Below are positions 5,891-8,532 of a stretch of 8,532 bases of DNA, piece by piece (the stretch's first letter is position 1; the number at the start of each line of letters is the position of its first letter). Origin of the DNA: a candidate division GN15 bacterium (GTDB taxonomy: Bacteria; Zixibacteria; MSB-5A5; GN15; FEB-12); NCBI GenBank assembly GCA_014729205.1, contig WJKG01000363.1, positions 1 through 8,532 of the forward strand, given 5' to 3'. The notes beneath the pieces were generated by a model. That model was not told the DNA's origin and made no database searches. It saw only the letters and a list, made by a program, of their open reading frames with translations. Both the position numbers and the translations under genes were made by a program.

Positions 5891-6681
5891 ACTGTGAACA
5901 AGCGCTGAGACTCCTCTACGACATTATCGATAAGGAAGCATCCGAGGTCGATGTCGAAGAAGTGAAAAAGCATCTGGATCACTGCCGAGACTGTGCCAAA
6001 GTGTATCGCGTTGAAGGCATGCTCAATGACTTCATTCGCGCCAAGGTGTCCGAGCAGGATTCCACACCGCACATCGAAGACCTTAAGACCAAGATCGTCG
6101 CCAGTTTGGATTCGCTGGACAGCGGCAAGGGTTCCGGCGGTAGCCAACGTCCCTTTCGAATTCCCGCGCTAGCTATCGCTGCGGCTGCCTCGTTGGTACT
6201 CTTCATCGGTATCGCCTTTTTCGCCTCAAATATCTTCCATCAACAAGTGATCTATACGCCGGTCGAGCGAGCTCACCTCGCCGTAACCGCCGAAACGGAG
6301 CACTTCGCTACCTCCGGCAAGCACGTCGACGGGGTTAGCCTGATCTCCGCCGGCATGAACTACACCGTGCAGCCGGAAGTCAACGGCTACCACTTGGCCG
6401 AGGCATTTGTGGACACCATCCAGGGCATTCCCATGGACCACCTGATCTACTGCAATAACAAGAACCTTATCTCGGTCTTCGTCGTCCCGACCTCCCAGTT
6501 CAAACTGCCGAATAATATCGAAGAACGAGGTGTGCAGAAAGGCAATGTGAAGCTGTTCGATCAGCCGTGCCAGGGATGCCGCGTCATGTACCAGGTCACC
6601 GGCCCGGTCACTGTGATCACCGCCACCAAGTGCGCCAAGGTCAAACTCGAGGAGTTCATCCCCGGTTATACAATGATATAG
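5887..6681 (+). CDS. Membrane-anchored zinc-finger anti-sigma factor (ZAS family)
   Basis: This 264-residue protein should bind and hold the sigma factor encoded just upstream, whose stop codon it overlaps by four bases. The cytoplasmic part (1-90) has the ZAS zinc motif H29-x3-C33-x2-C36 plus C3, the same four-ligand pattern as RsrA. A hydrophobic helix (about 92-113, IPALAIAAAASLVLFIGIAF) crosses the membrane once. The extracytoplasmic part (about 115-264) resembles the outer domain common in anti-sigma factors: NGYHLAEAFVD, then LIYCNNKNLISVFVVP, then a C-terminal strand ending KLEEFIPGY. It contains four cysteines, C189, C228-x2-C231 and C249, which could form disulfides or bind a metal. 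RsrA itself is soluble, so a SigR-like sigma paired with a membrane anti-sigma is notable. No protease-cleavage motif is recognisable. Confidence 0.85.
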   Translation: MNCEQALRLLYDIIDKEASEVDVEEVKKHLDHCRDCAKVYRVEGMLNDFIRAKVSEQDSTPHIEDLKTKIVASLDSLDSGKGSGGSQRPFRIPALAIAAAASLVLFIGIAFFASNIFHQQVIYTPVERAHLAVTAETEHFATSGKHVDGVSLISAGMNYTVQPEVNGYHLAEAFVDTIQGIPMDHLIYCNNKNLISVFVVPTSQFKLPNNIEERGVQKGNVKLFDQPCQGCRVMYQVTGPVTVITATKCAKVKLEEFIPGYTMI

Positions 6682-6752
6682 AAGTCGACTGTAATAGAAG
6701 CGATGGAGCACCGTGGCAATACCCGGTCTCCATCTCGGCATACAAACGCCAG

Positions 6753-6780
6753 CCGGATTACGCCTGTGATCCGGTTTCTT
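6753..6780 (+). terminator. Probable intrinsic terminator of the sigma/anti-sigma operon
   Basis: CCGGATTAC (6753-6761) pairs with GTGATCCGG (6766-6774) over nine positions, one a T-G wobble, around the loop GCCT. It is followed by TTTCTT. The T-tract is imperfect. It lies 71 bases after the anti-sigma stop codon. Confidence 0.65.
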
Positions 6781-6868
6781 CGTGCCGATCGCTGTCGCGA
6801 CTCAAGTGCCACCACGCTGACGACGGCTCTCAATCCCGCCAGCAGAACGACCAGCGAACAATCCCAAT

Positions 6869-6896
6869 AAAAAAAGCCCGCCGTCTCCAGCGGGCT
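6869..6896 (-). terminator. Intrinsic terminator of clpC
   Basis: Read on the minus strand, AGCCCGC (6896-6890) pairs with GCGGGCT (6881-6875) around an eight-base loop and runs into seven T (6875-6869). It lies 29 bases after the clpC stop codon. On the plus strand the T-run is poor (CTCTTTGG), so it mainly serves clpC. Confidence 0.9.
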
Positions 6897-6925
6897 CTTT
6901 GGATTTGTGAAACGATGCAGCAGGC

Positions 6926-8532
6926 CTAACGCTTGGCCGGCTCCTCGCTCTCTTCATTCTTAGACTCGGCATTGGCATTGAACGTAAACACCAGGCGCTC
7001 TTCCTCGTCACCGACACCCACCAGTATATTCACATCACCGCCGTACTGACCGCGCAGGATCTCCTCGGCCATCGGATCCTCCAGGTAGGTCTGGAGTGCC
7101 CGCTTGAGCGGACGCGCACCGTAGGCCGGATCGTAACCCTTGTCGGCCAGCCAATCATGTGCCTCTGGTGTCAGCGAGAAGCTGATACCCTTCTCGGCCA
7201 TGCGCTCGGCGATCTCCTGGATGAGAATGTTGATGATCTCCTTGATGTGATCGCGGGACAGTTCGTGGAAGATCAACGTTGCATCAATACGGTTCAACAA
7301 TTCGGGGTTGAAGACCTTCTTGAGCGAGTCCTTGATCTTCTTGCTCATCGTGTCGAAATTGTGATCGACTGCCTGAGCATCGAAACCAACCGTCTTCACA
7401 TCGCGAAGCTCGCGAGTTCCGATATTGGACGTCATGATAATGACCGTGTTGCGGAAGTCGACCTTGCGACCGAAGCTGTCCGTCAGCGAGCCATCATCCA
7501 TCAACTGCAACAGGATATTAAACACATCCGGGTGCGCCTTCTCGATCTCATCGAGCAGCACCACCGAATACGGTTTGCGGCGTACCTTCTCGGTCAACTG
7601 GCCACCCTCTTCGTAGCCAACATAGCCCGGAGGCGCGCCGATCAGGCGACTGACCGCAAACTTCTCCATGTACTCGGACATATCAATACGGATCAGGCTG
7701 TCAGTATCCTCAAACAGGAACTCCGCCAGCACCCGGGCCAGCTCGGTCTTGCCGACACCGGTCGGGCCAAGGAACATGAAGGAACCAATCGGACGACGCG
7801 GATCGCCCAGCCCGGCGCGCGAACGACGCAGCGCCTTGGACACGGTCTCGATCGCTTCGTCCTGACCAACGATCTTCTTGCGCAGTTCCTCCTCCATCCG
7901 CAGCAACCGCTTGGATTCGTTCTCCTCCAGGCGGAACAACGGAATGCCGGTGATCTTTGCAAGCACGTAGGCGACATCATCCGAAGAAAGCGTAATACGC
8001 TCCTTTTCGCGCTTCTCTTCCCATTCCTTGATCATCTCAGCGAGCTGTTCCTTCTTCGCCTTGATCTCGTCGCGAAGCTGCGCTGCAGACTCAAACGCCT
8101 GGTTCTTGACCGACTGCTCCTTCTTCTGCTGCAAGTCGGTAATCTCCTGCTCAGTCTGCGCGAACTCTTCCGGACGGGTATAGGTCGACAGGTGAGCCCG
8201 CGAACCGGCCTCGGCGATCAAATCGATAGCCTTATCCGGCTGGAACTTGCCGGAGATATACCGGTTGGACATACGCACCGATGCCTCGATCGCCTCATCG
8301 GAGATGATCAGCTTGTGGTGCTCCTCGTAGCGCGGACGCAGCCCCTTGAGGATCTGAATCGTGTCTTCCTCGCTCGGCGGATCAACCATGACCGTCTGGA
8401 AACGACGATCCAGAGCGCCATCCTTCTCGATGTACTTTCGATACTCGTTCATGGTCGTTGCGCCAATACAGCGCAACTCTCCGCGAGCCAGCGACGGTTT
8501 GAAAATATTCGATGCATCCAGCGAGCCCTCGG
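6926..8532 (-). CDS. clpC: ATP-dependent Clp protease ATP-binding subunit ClpC (5' end outside the window)
   Basis: The visible 534 or so residues are the end of D1, the middle domain and the whole of D2 of an Hsp100 unfoldase that feeds proteins to ClpP. The frame is open to the right edge (EGSLDASNIFKPSLARGEL). D1 ends with the ATP-site arginines of ALDRRF (bases about 8399-8416). The middle domain is short and holds a UVR motif (AFESAAQLRDEIKAKKEQL, about 8042-8098), which marks ClpC rather than ClpB. D2 has Walker A GPTGVGKT (7745-7768), Walker B VVLLDEIEKAHP, sensor 1 TSNIG and sensor 2 GARPLKRAL. The loop TVGFD (about 7380-7394) is at the ClpP-docking position. The C-terminus is acidic (KNEESEEPAKR). 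The promoter and N-domain lie beyond the window. It is convergent with the sigma operon, and each has its own terminator. Confidence 0.96.
   Translation of the reverse strand, partial: EGSLDASNIFKPSLARGELRCIGATTMNEYRKYIEKDGALDRRFQTVMVDPPSEEDTIQILKGLRPRYEEHHKLIISDEAIEASVRMSNRYISGKFQPDKAIDLIAEAGSRAHLSTYTRPEEFAQTEQEITDLQQKKEQSVKNQAFESAAQLRDEIKAKKEQLAEMIKEWEEKREKERITLSSDDVAYVLAKITGIPLFRLEENESKRLLRMEEELRKKIVGQDEAIETVSKALRRSRAGLGDPRRPIGSFMFLGPTGVGKTELARVLAEFLFEDTDSLIRIDMSEYMEKFAVSRLIGAPPGYVGYEEGGQLTEKVRRKPYSVVLLDEIEKAHPDVFNILLQLMDDGSLTDSFGRKVDFRNTVIIMTSNIGTRELRDVKTVGFDAQAVDHNFDTMSKKIKDSLKKVFNPELLNRIDATLIFHELSRDHIKEIINILIQEIAERMAEKGISFSLTPEAHDWLADKGYDPAYGARPLKRALQTYLEDPMAEEILRGQYGGDVNILVGVGDEEERLVFTFNANAESKNEESEEPAKR

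Noticed and set aside
6226..6741. Minus-strand open frame of 171 codons across the anti-sigma gene.
   Set aside because: It mirrors the plus-strand codon bias and has no recognisable domain; the anti-sigma frame is well supported by its 4-base overlap and zinc motif.
6567..6929. Plus-strand open frame of 120 codons after the anti-sigma gene.
   Set aside because: It runs through two terminator hairpins and lacks a ribosome site or domain.

Overview
The window carries seven protein genes, two of them cut by the window edges, on moderately GC-rich DNA whose codons favour C or G at the third position. No rRNA, tRNA, CRISPR array, insertion sequence or phage gene is visible. ClpC, a PATAN (DUF4388) regulator and a PcrA-type helicase beside a DCC-family protein point to a bacterium outside the Beta/Gammaproteobacteria. 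A Zixibacteria-like or other FCB/deltaproteobacterial-type lineage would fit, but this is a guess from gene content, not a proven assignment.

Layout. (1) 3-1652 (+): a large signalling protein with four domains, degenerate receiver / degenerate HD-GYP / second receiver-like / PATAN, still open at the left edge. (2) 1854-2120 (+): rpmA (ribosomal protein L27), standing alone without rplU, with a 200-base leader that holds a strong hairpin, and followed by an intrinsic terminator. (3) 2260-4470 (+): pcrA/uvrD-type DNA helicase. (4) 4494-4877 (-): a small DCC-family (DUF393) CxxC protein, convergent with pcrA. (5) 4878-5299: a 422-base divergent control region. (6) 5300-6681 (+): a two-gene operon with a 4-base overlap, encoding a SigR-like ECF sigma factor and a membrane-anchored zinc-finger anti-sigma factor. 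(7) 6926-8532 (-): the C-terminal two thirds of clpC, ending in an intrinsic terminator; a separate hairpin terminator serves the anti-sigma gene.

The most interesting signal is regulatory. A motif of the form GGGAAC, then 17-18 bases, then GTTAT lies upstream of the sigma operon (5217-5245) and again upstream of rpmA (1680-1707). A one-mismatch version lies upstream of the divergent DCC gene (minus strand, 4916-4888). This is the promoter architecture expected for a SigR/RpoE-type ECF sigma factor. It suggests an autoregulated sigma/anti-sigma switch controlling at least a thiol-motif protein and a ribosomal protein. The anti-sigma factor combines a complete cytoplasmic zinc site of the RsrA type with a transmembrane segment and an extracytoplasmic domain carrying four cysteines, so the stress sensed may be an envelope redox or metal signal. 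This wiring is inference; the motifs, spacings and residues are directly visible.
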